DNA of 64,000 nucleotides, taken from NCBI GenBank assembly GCA_016936655.1, contig JAFGXL010000015.1:186001-250000 (forward strand), read 5' to 3'. The notes below the pieces were generated by a model, which was not told the DNA's origin, searched no databases, and worked only from the letters and a program-made list of their open reading frames with translations. The position numbers and the translations under genes were made by a program. This document shows positions 53,968 through 62,227 of the stretch, piece by piece; within the stretch, counting starts at the first letter, position 1, and each line of letters opens with the position of its first letter. The DNA comes from Nitrospirota bacterium. Lineage in GTDB: Bacteria > Nitrospirota > Thermodesulfovibrionia > Thermodesulfovibrionales > Dissulfurispiraceae.

Positions 53968-55290
53968 CTTAATCTTTGATCCATCTCCTGAAACCACAAT
54001 CAAATAATTTGTTCCAGAAAAATACTTCTTAGCAACACGCAGAACATCCTGCTTTGTTACAGAGTTGATATAGCTGCTGTACTTTTCTATATAGTCTTCT
54101 GGCAGTCCGTAAAATCTTGCTGCCACAAGAAAATCTGCTATCCTGCTGCTGGTCTCAAATCTGCGCGGAAAACTGCCTGTTAAAAATGCTCTTGCATCAT
54201 TCAGCTCAGAATCGCTCACCTCTTCAGTTCTAATTCTCTTGATCTCAGATTTTATGATACTGAGCACCTCAGCTGCTGACTCATTCTTTGTCTGTACCTG
54301 AACAGAAAATGCGCCGGGCTCTTTCAGCGAATTAAAACTGCTGTATATGCCGTAGGTAAGACCCCTCTGTTCACGTACAGCATACATGAGTCTCGATGCG
54401 AAACCACCGCCTCCATAAATATAGTTCATCACAGATACAGCATAGTAGTCAGGATTGCTCCTTGATATTCCATGATGTCCGAATACTATCGAAGCCTGAG
54501 TGGTTTTTCTGTCTATCATTACAGATTTTGCAGAGACTGTCTGTTGTATAGAAATATTAGATGCGATCAGTTCACCTCCTGATAAAGCCTTCCATTTGCT
54601 AAAATATTTTTCGACAAGCTGCATAAGATCTTCATTGGATATATCACCCACAACAGAAAGAATAGCCTGATCAGGCCTGTATTTAAGATTATGGTAATGC
54701 TGAATCTCAGATCTGGTTATCCTGTCTATATCTTCAGGTTCGCCAGATACAAGCCTGCCGTATGGATGGTACTGCCCAAAGAGCTCTCTCAAAAATCTCT
54801 TCTGAGCAACATAAGAATGATCCTCCTCTTTCTGCAGCAAAGAGCCCTTAAGTATACGTTTTTTCTGGCTGAGTTCTGCATTAGGAAAGACAGGATTTAC
54901 TATAATGTCAGCAAATATTTCAAAACCTTTTTGTGCATCCTTTTTAAGAACTGACAAAGATATCGAAGTATAATCACTATTTGTAGAGGCTCCAAGCGAT
55001 GCACCCATAAACTCCACCTCGCTGCTTATCTGGAGAGCTGTCCTCTTTTTTGTCCCTTCTGCAAGCATTGCTGATGTAAGGTACGCAACACCAGGCTTTT
55101 GAGCAGACTCATAAAGCGGCGATGCCTTTACCAGCATGGATGCCATAATAACCGGCAGCCCTGTCCTCTGCACATGCAGAACTGTCAACCCGTTCTTAAG
55201 TTTAAACTCTTTATGATCTAGAGCGTAACTGTATCCTGAAAATAGTGAAATTATCGCCACCAAAATAAACAATGCGAATATCTTTTTCAT
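53932..55290 (-). CDS. M16-family protein without the zinc motif (inactive partner subunit)
   Basis: 452 residues with a signal peptide (about 1-23, GYSYA). It has the M16 two-domain fold, but the HxxEH position reads VAYLTSAMLAEGT, so no zinc site is present. The C-terminal domain keeps the RxxxYxxR/Y pattern (RLMYAVREQRGLTYGIYSSF). Such inactive subunits pair with a catalytic M16 protein. Its ATG overlaps the stop of the catalytic gene (TAATG), strongly suggesting a heterodimer in the periplasm. Confidence 0.88.
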   Translation of the reverse strand: MKKIFALFILVAIISLFSGYSYALDHKEFKLKNGLTVLHVQRTGLPVIMASMLVKASPLYESAQKPGVAYLTSAMLAEGTKKRTALQISSEVEFMGASLGASTNSDYTSISLSVLKKDAQKGFEIFADIIVNPVFPNAELSQKKRILKGSLLQKEEDHSYVAQKRFLRELFGQYHPYGRLVSGEPEDIDRITRSEIQHYHNLKYRPDQAILSVVGDISNEDLMQLVEKYFSKWKALSGGELIASNISIQQTVSAKSVMIDRKTTQASIVFGHHGISRSNPDYYAVSVMNYIYGGGGFASRLMYAVREQRGLTYGIYSSFNSLKEPGAFSVQVQTKNESAAEVLSIIKSEIKRIRTEEVSDSELNDARAFLTGSFPRRFETSSRIADFLVAARFYGLPEDYIEKYSSYINSVTKQDVLRVAKKYFSGTNYLIVVSGDGSKIKLDDMEFFKDLK

Positions 55291-56609
55291 TACTTAGCCT
55301 TCCCTGCAGGCACCAGTATGCCAGTAGTGCTGTTATCTTTGATGAGATATTTTTTTGCTGCTGCCTGCAGGTCAGCAACAGTAACCTTTCTGATGCCGTC
55401 CAGATACTTTTCAGAGAGCCTCCAGCTTCCGTGCCTCTCGAATATCGCAGCATATAATGCCTTGGAGTAGTTGGAGTCTTGTGCAAATATAAATGATGCC
55501 TCTATCTGATTTTTTGCCTTCAGCACTTCTTCTTCAGAAGGAGGCTCTGACACTATACTGCTGATTTCTACCCATATAGCATCTTCAAGCGCATCAGCTG
55601 AAACGCCTTTTGATGCTGTGCCGCCTATCATAAATAAAAAAGGATCATTATAAAGAGGGTTATAGCTGACAAACTCATTAACAGCAACAGCCTTTGTGCG
55701 CACAAGATTCTGGTACAGCCGGGCGCTCTTGCCTCCGGAAAGAATTACAGAGAGCAAATCAAGAGCAAAGCTGTCCTGATGCGGAAATGACGGCGCATGG
55801 AACGTCAGAATAACATAAGGCAGCTCAGCCTCTTTGCGCAGATATATCCTCTTTGCCCCCTCCTGCAGCGGCTCCTGAGCAACAGAAAGCACGGGAGACT
55901 TCGATACAGCTGGTATAGGTTCAAACTTATCCTTTATTAGAGCTATCGTCTTTGAAGGGTCAACATCGCCTGCAACAACTATAAAAGCATTGGACGGCGA
56001 GTAGTATGTTGAATAGTGGTGAAACAGATCATCTTTTGTAATGGATGATATAGTGGAAGGCCATCCTATTATAGGATCTCTGTATGAATGGGCTTTAAAA
56101 GCAGCAGATATAACATCCTCATACAACAATGACTGCGGATCATTCTCATACCTCTGCCTCCTCTCTTCTAGCACCACATTGCGTTCTGACTCGAGCTCTT
56201 TTGGATCGAGCAGCAGGTTTTTCATACGGTCTGATTCGAGTTCAACAGAGAGATGCAGCCTGTCTGAAGACATGTTCTGATAATATGCAGTATAGTCTTT
56301 GGATGTAAAAGCATTATCCATTCCGCCGTTGCGCTGGATGATATTCGAAAACTCTTTGGGTCCATACTTTTTCGTGCCCTTGAACATCATATGCTCAAGC
56401 AGATGGCTTATGCCCTTTTTGCCCTCAGGCTCGTTCCTTGAGCCAACTTTGTACCATATCTGAAATGTGGCAAGAGGCGCCTTGTGATCTTCAATAATGA
56501 TCACCTTTAGGCCGTTTGAAAGCGTCTCTTCAGTAACAGGAAAGTTCTGCGCTGAAAGCAGAGCTGGAAAAAGAAAAAAAATGGCAAAAAGCGCAAGTAT
56601 ACGTTTCAT
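55290..56609 (-). CDS. M16-family periplasmic zinc protease (catalytic subunit)
   Basis: 439 residues from the ATG at 56609, where a clean signal peptide begins (cleaved near LLSAQ). An in-frame GTG at 56627 overlaps the upstream ferredoxin. His69 and His73 with Glu72 in HLLEHMMFKGT form the inverted zinc motif, and the distal Glu is in NVVLEERRQRYENDP. It degrades peptides inside a clamshell with its inactive partner. It follows the KorD-like gene by 10 nt and precedes the partner with a TAATG overlap. Confidence 0.92.
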   Translation of the reverse strand: MKRILALFAIFFLFPALLSAQNFPVTEETLSNGLKVIIIEDHKAPLATFQIWYKVGSRNEPEGKKGISHLLEHMMFKGTKKYGPKEFSNIIQRNGGMDNAFTSKDYTAYYQNMSSDRLHLSVELESDRMKNLLLDPKELESERNVVLEERRQRYENDPQSLLYEDVISAAFKAHSYRDPIIGWPSTISSITKDDLFHHYSTYYSPSNAFIVVAGDVDPSKTIALIKDKFEPIPAVSKSPVLSVAQEPLQEGAKRIYLRKEAELPYVILTFHAPSFPHQDSFALDLLSVILSGGKSARLYQNLVRTKAVAVNEFVSYNPLYNDPFLFMIGGTASKGVSADALEDAIWVEISSIVSEPPSEEEVLKAKNQIEASFIFAQDSNYSKALYAAIFERHGSWRLSEKYLDGIRKVTVADLQAAAKKYLIKDNSTTGILVPAGKAK

Positions 56610-56619
56610 AGACAACCTG

Positions 56620-56853
56620 TCAGTCACGCCAAACCTGTATGGCTATGTCAGGGCATACTGTAGCGCATATTGCACAGCCTGTGCATTTATCAGGGTGAGC
56701 AAATATAGCAGGGAAGTAGCCTGAAGAGTTTATGTCTTTATCCATCTCAATACAGCCTTTTGGACAAGCTGCCACGCAATAGGTGCATCCCTTGCAGACA
56801 TCTCTGTTTATTATTATTTTGCCTTTAGCTGATTTTGCAGCCTGCTCAAACAT
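56620..56853 (-). CDS. 2x[4Fe-4S] ferredoxin, KorD-like (2-oxoacid oxidoreductase delta)
   Basis: 77 residues. Two clusters are complete: Cys20, 23, 26 and 30 (CKGCTYCVAACP) and Cys57, 60, 63 and 67 (CTGCAICATVCP). The flanks GKIIINRDVC and PKGCIEMD...GYFPA...CPDIAIQVWR match the delta subunit of 2-oxoglutarate/branched-chain 2-oxoacid:ferredoxin oxidoreductases, which passes electrons from the TPP/Fe-S core. The other subunits are not here, so it may work with a complex encoded elsewhere or as a general ferredoxin. Co-directional with the M16 pair. Confidence 0.8.
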   Translation of the reverse strand: MFEQAAKSAKGKIIINRDVCKGCTYCVAACPKGCIEMDKDINSSGYFPAIFAHPDKCTGCAICATVCPDIAIQVWRD

Positions 56854-57156
56854 TTTGCCTCCTAATCTGTTTTTCTATATTAACATACACCTATACGGCA
56901 GCACAGCTTCATGTATTATTAAACTATACCCTTTCTCTTCTACCTAGTCTTTTTAATCTTCAACTATACCTCCATTTCACATCAGCCTATATTACAATTT
57001 GCTGTAAATAGTTATTTATATTTACTGATTTACTTTTTCTTAACATCTCTGTTAATATATTCACAATCAGCTAACCTGCAACAGCGACATACCAAGCTTT
57101 TGCAACCTATTAATAGCTTCCATTTTAACCAGCTTTTTCAAAGGAGACAATATATT
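56854..57156. other. AT-rich divergent intergenic region (303 bp) with an inverted repeat
   Basis: It separates the ferredoxin gene from the TupA-like gene and must hold both promoters. GTAAATA (57004-57010) and TATTTAC (57019-57025) form a 7-bp inverted repeat with 8-bp gap, a possible operator. I found no ORF with a signal peptide in any frame that could complete the TupA-like gene, and the ModE-like motif is not present here. Confidence 0.5.
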
Positions 57157-57918
57157 ATGCTAAAGCTCGCCTCAACAATAGGGGCAGTTGACGCAGGAAT
57201 TGTAGACAAGCTTAAAAACGCTTTCAACCAAAAAACAGGCGTATCGGTTGAATATGTCGCTGCAGGATCTGAAAAAGCTCTTCAGCTCGCTCAAAGCGGA
57301 CAATACGACCTTGTGCTTGTACATGCGAAGCAGCTTGAAGAAAAATTTATTGAGCAAGGTTTTGGCACAAAACGATATGATCTGATGTATAACGATTTTG
57401 TAATTCTCGGATCGCCGCATGATCCATCCGGCATCAGCATATCAAAAAATGCTGCATCCGCATTTAAACAAATTGCAAAAAAACAGGCTCCTTTTATCAC
57501 AAGAGGAGACAACTCCGGAACACATATAAAAGAACTCGAGATATGGAACAGGGCAGGCATAACTCCAGTCGGTGCATGGCATATTATTTCTGATTATGGA
57601 TCAAAAAGCACTACTGCCACACTATTAGACGCAGACAGTAAGCAGGCATACACTATAATAGACAGGTCGACATACATACCAATTAAATCAAAGATCAAGC
57701 TGCAGGTTTTAGTTGAAAAAGATGATCTGCTCCTGAACTATATAACCCTGATACCTGTCAACCCTGCTAAATTTCCGCAAGTAAACTATAACGCTGCAAT
57801 GAAGTTTATCGAATGGCTGCAGAGCAAAGAAGCCCAAATCATCATTCGCGACTTTGGCAAAAAAAAATATGGAGAGCCGCTGTTTTTCCCAAACTCTCCT
57901 GAAGGCAGAAAACTTTAA
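57157..57918 (+). CDS. TupA-like tungstate-binding protein lacking a signal peptide
   Basis: 253 residues from the ATG at 57157 (AAGGAG at 57141-57146). A TTG at 57100 would add 19 polar residues, still no signal. The sequence begins where mature TupA begins: LASTIGAVDAGIVDKLKNAFNQKTGVSVEYVAAGSEKALQLAQSGQYDLVLVHAKQLEEKF (broken here only by family numbering), then RYDLMYNDFVILG and FITRGDNSGTHIKELEIW, the oxyanion-site loops. No permease or ATPase follows. It may be a cytoplasmic molybdate/tungstate store or sensor. Confidence 0.75.
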   Translation: MLKLASTIGAVDAGIVDKLKNAFNQKTGVSVEYVAAGSEKALQLAQSGQYDLVLVHAKQLEEKFIEQGFGTKRYDLMYNDFVILGSPHDPSGISISKNAASAFKQIAKKQAPFITRGDNSGTHIKELEIWNRAGITPVGAWHIISDYGSKSTTATLLDADSKQAYTIIDRSTYIPIKSKIKLQVLVEKDDLLLNYITLIPVNPAKFPQVNYNAAMKFIEWLQSKEAQIIIRDFGKKKYGEPLFFPNSPEGRKL

Positions 57919-57927
57919 TCTACCTTA

Positions 57928-57963
57928 AAAGCAGGAGGCTCCTGATCAGGAACCTCCTGCTTT
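57928..57963. terminator. bidirectional terminator between the TupA-like gene and msrA
   Basis: AAAGCAGGAGG (57928-57938) pairs with CCTCCTGCTTT (57953-57963). The interior TCCTGATCAGGA is itself palindromic, extending the stem across one mismatch. It lies between convergent genes with A/T flanks. Confidence 0.75.
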
Positions 57964-57969
57964 GCTTCA

Positions 57970-58500
57970 TCAATCCTTAAAAAACTTATTCTCTATCTTC
58001 TTTCTGAACCTATTCACCTTTGGTTCTATCACCATGCGGCAGTATCCTGCATCAGGATTATTCTCATAGTAGTTCTGATGATACTGCTCTGCCTTGTAGA
58101 ACTTTTCAGATGGCTTTACCTCGGTAACTATAGGGCTGTTAAACTCAGGCTGCAACTCAGCAATAATCTGTTTCGCGATTTTCTCCTGCTCATCATCATG
58201 CGTGAATATAACGCTCCTGTACTGCGTACCCCTGTCAGCGCCCTGTCTATTAAGAGTTGTCGGGTCATGACTCAGAAGATGCAGCCGCACAAGATCAGCA
58301 TAGGTCACAATATCAGAATCATAAGTGAGCTGCACAACCTCTGCATGGCCAGTATCGCCGCTACATACATCCCTATAGGAAGGATCAGGAGCAGAGCCTC
58401 CGCAATAGCCGCTCTCAACACTATGCACTCCCTTCACCATCTTAAAGATCGCTTCAGTGCACCAGAAACATCCGCCGCCAAATGTAGCTGTCTCTATCAT
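57970..58500 (-). CDS. msrA: peptide-methionine (S)-S-oxide reductase
   Basis: 176 residues. Catalytic Cys11 lies in FGGGCFWCTEAIF; VESGYCGG and YCRMVIEPKVNRF are further MsrA marks. It reduces the S epimer of methionine sulfoxide with thioredoxin. No signal peptide, so cytoplasmic. Its ATG overlaps the msrB stop by 4 nt, so MsrA and MsrB are made together. Confidence 0.96.
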   Translation of the reverse strand: MIETATFGGGCFWCTEAIFKMVKGVHSVESGYCGGSAPDPSYRDVCSGDTGHAEVVQLTYDSDIVTYADLVRLHLLSHDPTTLNRQGADRGTQYRSVIFTHDDEQEKIAKQIIAELQPEFNSPIVTEVKPSEKFYKAEQYHQNYYENNPDAGYCRMVIEPKVNRFRKKIENKFFKD

Positions 58501-58943
58501 CTGATCACCTTCTTCAGCACAACAGCATTAATGCAGTATCTCAGACCGGACGGCTCAGGCCCGTCAGGAAATACATGCCCAAGGTGCGCACCGCATGCAT
58601 TGCATACAGCCTCTATGCGCTCCATACCATAGGATTTATCAGCATGATATGCTATGGCGTTGGATTTAACAGGTTGAGTAAATGAGGGCCATCCAGTGCC
58701 GGACTGAAATTTATTTGTTGAATCGAACAGCATGGTTGAGCAGCATACGCAGGCATAAATTCCTGGCTCAAACATATTGCACATATCAGAGCTGAAGGCC
58801 CGCTCAGTGCCTTTTTGGCGAGCAACGCGGTACTGTTCCGGAGTGAGCAGGGCCTTCCACTCATCATCAGACTTAAAGACCCTGATCTCCGGCTCAGGAT
58901 TTGCATGCTCAGCGTATCTGTTCACATCATCCCATAGCAACAT
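58497..58943 (-). CDS. msrB: peptide-methionine (R)-S-oxide reductase
   Basis: 148 residues from ATG 58943; a longer frame to 59009 would run into the aquaporin gene. AAGGAG lies 15 nt upstream, rather far. Zinc cysteines CVCC and CNAC, SGTGWPSF, HLGHVFPDGP and catalytic Cys137 in LRYCINA are all present. It reduces the R epimer, complementing MsrA. The frame overlaps or abuts the 3' end of aqpZ, so the three genes are probably one transcript. Confidence 0.94.
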   Translation of the reverse strand: MLLWDDVNRYAEHANPEPEIRVFKSDDEWKALLTPEQYRVARQKGTERAFSSDMCNMFEPGIYACVCCSTMLFDSTNKFQSGTGWPSFTQPVKSNAIAYHADKSYGMERIEAVCNACGAHLGHVFPDGPEPSGLRYCINAVVLKKVIR

Positions 58944-58962
58944 AAAGCTTATCAAATACTCC

Positions 58963-59655
58963 TTATTGCTTTGCTTCAGACCCGATAATGCGGTAGACAG
59001 CAGCTCCAAGCATACCCCCGATTACAGGAGCAATCCAGAAAAGCCAGAGCTGAGAAATCGCCCAGTCTCCCGCAAACAGCGCAACACCGGTACTGCGGGC
59101 AGGATTTACTGATGTGTTTGTAACAGGTATGCTGATCAGATGAATTAATGTAAGGCACAAACCGATCGCTATTGGTGCAAAGCCCTGAGGTGCGCGTTTA
59201 TCGGTCGCTCCCAAGATAACAAGGAGAAACATCATGGTCATTACAACCTCTGTTATAAAGGCAGCCATCAGACCATACCCTCCAGGCGAATGTTCACCAT
59301 ACCCATTAGAAGCAAAACCTGCGGATAGATCAAACCCACTCTTTCCGGATGCAATAAGATATAGAACCCCTCCAGCCACAATTCCGCCAATCACCTGTGC
59401 AATAATGTATGGCAGCAGATCTTTTGTCGGCATACGACCACCAGCCCAAAGACCCACAGAAACAGCCGGGTTCAGATGGCATCCTGAGATATGCCCAATA
59501 GCAAAAGCCATGGTCAGCACAGTTAATCCAAATGCGAGCGAAACACCAAGAAAGCCGATGCCCAACCCAGGAAATGCCGCAGATATAACCGCACTGCCGC
59601 AACCTCCAAGAACCAGCCAAAAGGTTCCAAAAAACTCAGCGCTGTATTTTTTCAC
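58963..59655 (-). CDS. aqpZ: aquaporin Z-type water channel
   Basis: 230 residues, six helices plus two half-helices. Both pore motifs are intact: NPA in [14 protein letters not shown] (about residue 60) and in [13 protein letters not shown] (about 181). The second loop carries the Arg of the water filter (NPARS). It is an inner-membrane water channel. First gene upstream of msrB-msrA on this strand, which suggests joint expression under osmotic or oxidative stress. Confidence 0.93.
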   Translation of the reverse strand: MKKYSAEFFGTFWLVLGGCGSAVISAAFPGLGIGFLGVSLAFGLTVLTMAFAIGHISGCHLNPAVSVGLWAGGRMPTKDLLPYIIAQVIGGIVAGGVLYLIASGKSGFDLSAGFASNGYGEHSPGGYGLMAAFITEVVMTMMFLLVILGATDKRAPQGFAPIAIGLCLTLIHLISIPVTNTSVNPARSTGVALFAGDWAISQLWLFWIAPVIGGMLGAAVYRIIGSEAKQ

Positions 59656-59716
59656 ACTGTCTCCTTTTCTTTGCTAATTTTCAATCAACAGACTGCTGGC
59701 ATATATAGACAAATGG

Positions 59717-59965
59717 TTATTTCTTGATCATTCTGTAAAGCATCAATAAAAGAATAGCGCCTCCGATGGCCAGCACTATGCTTCCAATGTTAAATCCGGT
59801 AACCGATCCGAGCCCAAGAAAAGATCCGACAAACCCGCCCACAAAAGCTCCGGCTATTCCGAGCAGAATTGTGATAAAAATACCTCCGGGGTCTTTACCG
59901 GGCATTATAAACTTTGCAACCACTCCCACAATCAGACCCATAATAATCCATGATAAAATTCCCAT
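59717..59965 (-). CDS. GlsB/YeaQ/YmgE-family stress membrane protein
   Basis: 82 residues from ATG 59965, set by GGAGGTGGTTAAG upstream; the longer frame to 60031 has no ribosome site. Three glycine-rich helices: MGILSWIIMGLIVGVVAKFIMPGKDPGGIFITILLGIAGAFVGGFVGSFLGLG in part, then a third ending YRMIKK. These small inner-membrane proteins are induced by envelope or acid stress; the mechanism is unknown. Confidence 0.88.
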   Translation of the reverse strand: MGILSWIIMGLIVGVVAKFIMPGKDPGGIFITILLGIAGAFVGGFVGSFLGLGSVTGFNIGSIVLAIGGAILLLMLYRMIKK

Positions 59966-60122
59966 CTTAACCACCTCCGTTTTAATTTGTGTTTGGAGCA
60001 CATTCGGACCAAACGCATCACCGCACTGCACATAGACAGCACGGTGAAAAAACTATTAACTTATTATTACTCCATTTTCACTAATTTGATAGTTATATGC
60101 TGCGCTTCGTTATTGACGGCCT

Positions 60123-60144
60123 TGCAAAAATATAAATTTTTGCA
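60123..60144. terminator. AT-rich hairpin after the BRO fragment
   Basis: TGCAAAAAT (60123-60131) pairs with ATTTTTGCA (60136-60144) around ATAA. It lies just beyond the end of the truncated antirepressor gene and may stop transcription from it. Confidence 0.45.
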
Positions 60145-60148
60145 GCCT

Positions 60149-60451
60149 TTAGGTCAAACTCGGGATGGACTGAATAATTCGAAACAACTCTTGCACATCA
60201 GCACAATCGGTTTCTCGCATCTTCCCGTCAGAAGCCTTCATCTTGAACTGTCGCCAAATTGTCGACAGTTCAAGGCCCTCATCGGTTTTAACGCGTACTT
60301 TCATCTTAAACCAGTAATCTCGAGGATTGACGCTGTCAGTCAGAGCACTTACAACATCAATTACAGAAAAATACCATGCCTCAGACTGCTCATTATATAA
60401 ACGGCGGATACTATATTTTTCAAAAGCTATCAGCGATCTGTCATTATCCAT
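60149..60451 (-). pseudogene. truncated BRO-family phage antirepressor-like protein
   Basis: 100 residues from ATG 60451 (AGAGGAT precedes). The Bro-N domain is clear: YSIRRLYNEQSEAWYFSVIDVVSALTDSVNPRDYWFKMKVRV, then ELSTIWRQFKMKASDGKMRETDCADVQELFRIIQSIPS. In intact relatives, as I recall them, IIQSIPS continues into a longer DNA-binding or protease-associated half; here it stops two residues later. It is therefore probably the decayed end of a longer gene, left from a phage or mobile element. Confidence 0.65.
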
Positions 60452-60494
60452 ATTAATCCTCTTTGCATAATCCTTATGACTCGAATTAATACCC

Positions 60495-62156
60495 TTACAC
60501 TCCTGCCAAAAGCTCTGCCGCGTGCTTGAGTGAGGAGTCGGTAACATTGCCGCTCAGCATACGCGCTATCTCTGCCTGCCTCTCTTTGCCGGAGATAGAC
60601 TCTGCCGTAACCTTGACTGAATCTGTTTTAACGCTCTTGTCTATCTTTATATGCCTGCCTGCCATTGCGGCTATCTGAGGCAGATGTGTTATGCAGAGTG
60701 CCTGATATCCGGCAGCTATGTTTTTGAGGCGTGCTCCAACCTGCTGAGCCGTAACTCCGCCAATGCCTGAATCCACTTCATCGAATATGAGCGTTTTATT
60801 TATGGACTTTAAATCTGTCTTTTCAGCTGCTGCAAACTCTATGCACTTTAATGCGAGCATGATGCGGGAGAGCTCTCCTCCTGATGCGACTTTTATAAGC
60901 GGCCTTGCTGCCTCTCCGGGATTTGCCGAGAAGATGAACTCAACATCATCAATGCCGTTTACGCCCGGAGCTATCTCTTTAAAGCGCAGCTCGAACACTG
61001 CCTTCTGAAAACCGACTTTGCGCAGCTCATCAACAACAGCGTTCTGCATTTTCTGACATGATGCCTTTCTCTTATCAGAGAGAGAGCGCGCTTCTTTAAG
61101 CAGCGTTTCCTCTTTGGCAGCAAGTTCTGAATCAACAGCGTCTATCTCTTCATCAATGCGTTCAAGCTGTTCAAGCTCCTGCACAGCTTTGTCATGATAA
61201 GCGAGCGCAGCTTCTATATTGCTGCCATACTTTTTTTCGATCTTCTTTATCTGCTCAAGCCGCTCTTCAACAGCATCGAGCCTTGCAGGGTCAGAGTCAT
61301 ATTTTGATCTTATGCCTCGCATAAAGAGCGCTGCGTCCTGAAGCAGCGGTTCAGATGATGTTAGTGAGGTGAGCGCATCTGTCATCTCTGCATCCACCTG
61401 AGATGCCTCGCGCATCTTTGTAATTACAGAGGAGAGCTGCGTAATGATGGAGTTGTCTGACTCATAAAGCATGGAGTACACAGCCTCTGCTGATTCCTTG
61501 AGTCTGGTAGCGTTTTGCAATATGCTGCGCTCTGATTCGAGCTCTTCCTTTTCGCCCAGCCGCAGGTTTGCTGCTGATATCTCCTGAGTCTGGAATTTGA
61601 GAAAGTCTATTCTCTGCGTGCGCTCATTCGCCTTTTCTTTCAGCGCAGCAGCCTTAGCACGCGTTGCGGAGACCTCTGTAAAGAGTTCGCGGTATTTGGC
61701 AGCAGCATCAGCAAGACCTGCGTATCTGTCCAGAAACTCGAGATGGTACTCTTTGTTGAGAAGATCCTGATGCTCATGCTGGCCATGTATATTTACAAGT
61801 GCAGAAATGGCATCAGCCATGGTCTGGATATTTACAGACACATCATTGATATAGGCCCTACCTTTGCCCTGGAGCGAAAGGGTCCGCCTGAATATGATCT
61901 CATCCTGATCAGGTATGGAGAGTTCTTTTAATAGAGGTAGCGCAGCATGATCGAAAACAGCTTCAATTGATGCCTCTTTTTCGCCGGTTTTTATAAGATC
62001 CTGGGTCGCTTTTTCACCGAGGAGGATGGCTACTGCGTCAACAATTATGGATTTGCCTGCGCCGGTCTCGCCTGTGAGCACATTGAAGCCCTGCCCAAAC
62101 TCCAGAGAGACCTCGTCAATGATTGTGAAGTTTTTTATTCTGAGTTCTTTTAGCAT
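60495..62156 (-). CDS. recN: DNA repair protein RecN
   Basis: 553 residues, an SMC-like ATPase. Walker A GETGAGKS (29-36), N-terminal LRIKNFTIIDEVSLEFGQGFNVL, a central coiled coil (about 150-370), signature VASGGELSRIMLALK, Walker B TLIFDEVDSGIGG and CITHLPQIAAMAGRH. It acts early in double-strand break repair, holding DNA ends or sisters together. No LexA-type box was identified. A 70-nt gap separates it from the M16 gene upstream on the same strand. Confidence 0.96.
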   Translation of the reverse strand: MLKELRIKNFTIIDEVSLEFGQGFNVLTGETGAGKSIIVDAVAILLGEKATQDLIKTGEKEASIEAVFDHAALPLLKELSIPDQDEIIFRRTLSLQGKGRAYINDVSVNIQTMADAISALVNIHGQHEHQDLLNKEYHLEFLDRYAGLADAAAKYRELFTEVSATRAKAAALKEKANERTQRIDFLKFQTQEISAANLRLGEKEELESERSILQNATRLKESAEAVYSMLYESDNSIITQLSSVITKMREASQVDAEMTDALTSLTSSEPLLQDAALFMRGIRSKYDSDPARLDAVEERLEQIKKIEKKYGSNIEAALAYHDKAVQELEQLERIDEEIDAVDSELAAKEETLLKEARSLSDKRKASCQKMQNAVVDELRKVGFQKAVFELRFKEIAPGVNGIDDVEFIFSANPGEAARPLIKVASGGELSRIMLALKCIEFAAAEKTDLKSINKTLIFDEVDSGIGGVTAQQVGARLKNIAAGYQALCITHLPQIAAMAGRHIKIDKSVKTDSVKVTAESISGKERQAEIARMLSGNVTDSSLKHAAELLAGV

Positions 62157-62227
62157 ATAAGCTGATTAGATGCGACCAGACAGATGTCATATTGTACTAA
62201 AAGAAGCAGGTAAGTTGCGACAGGCTG

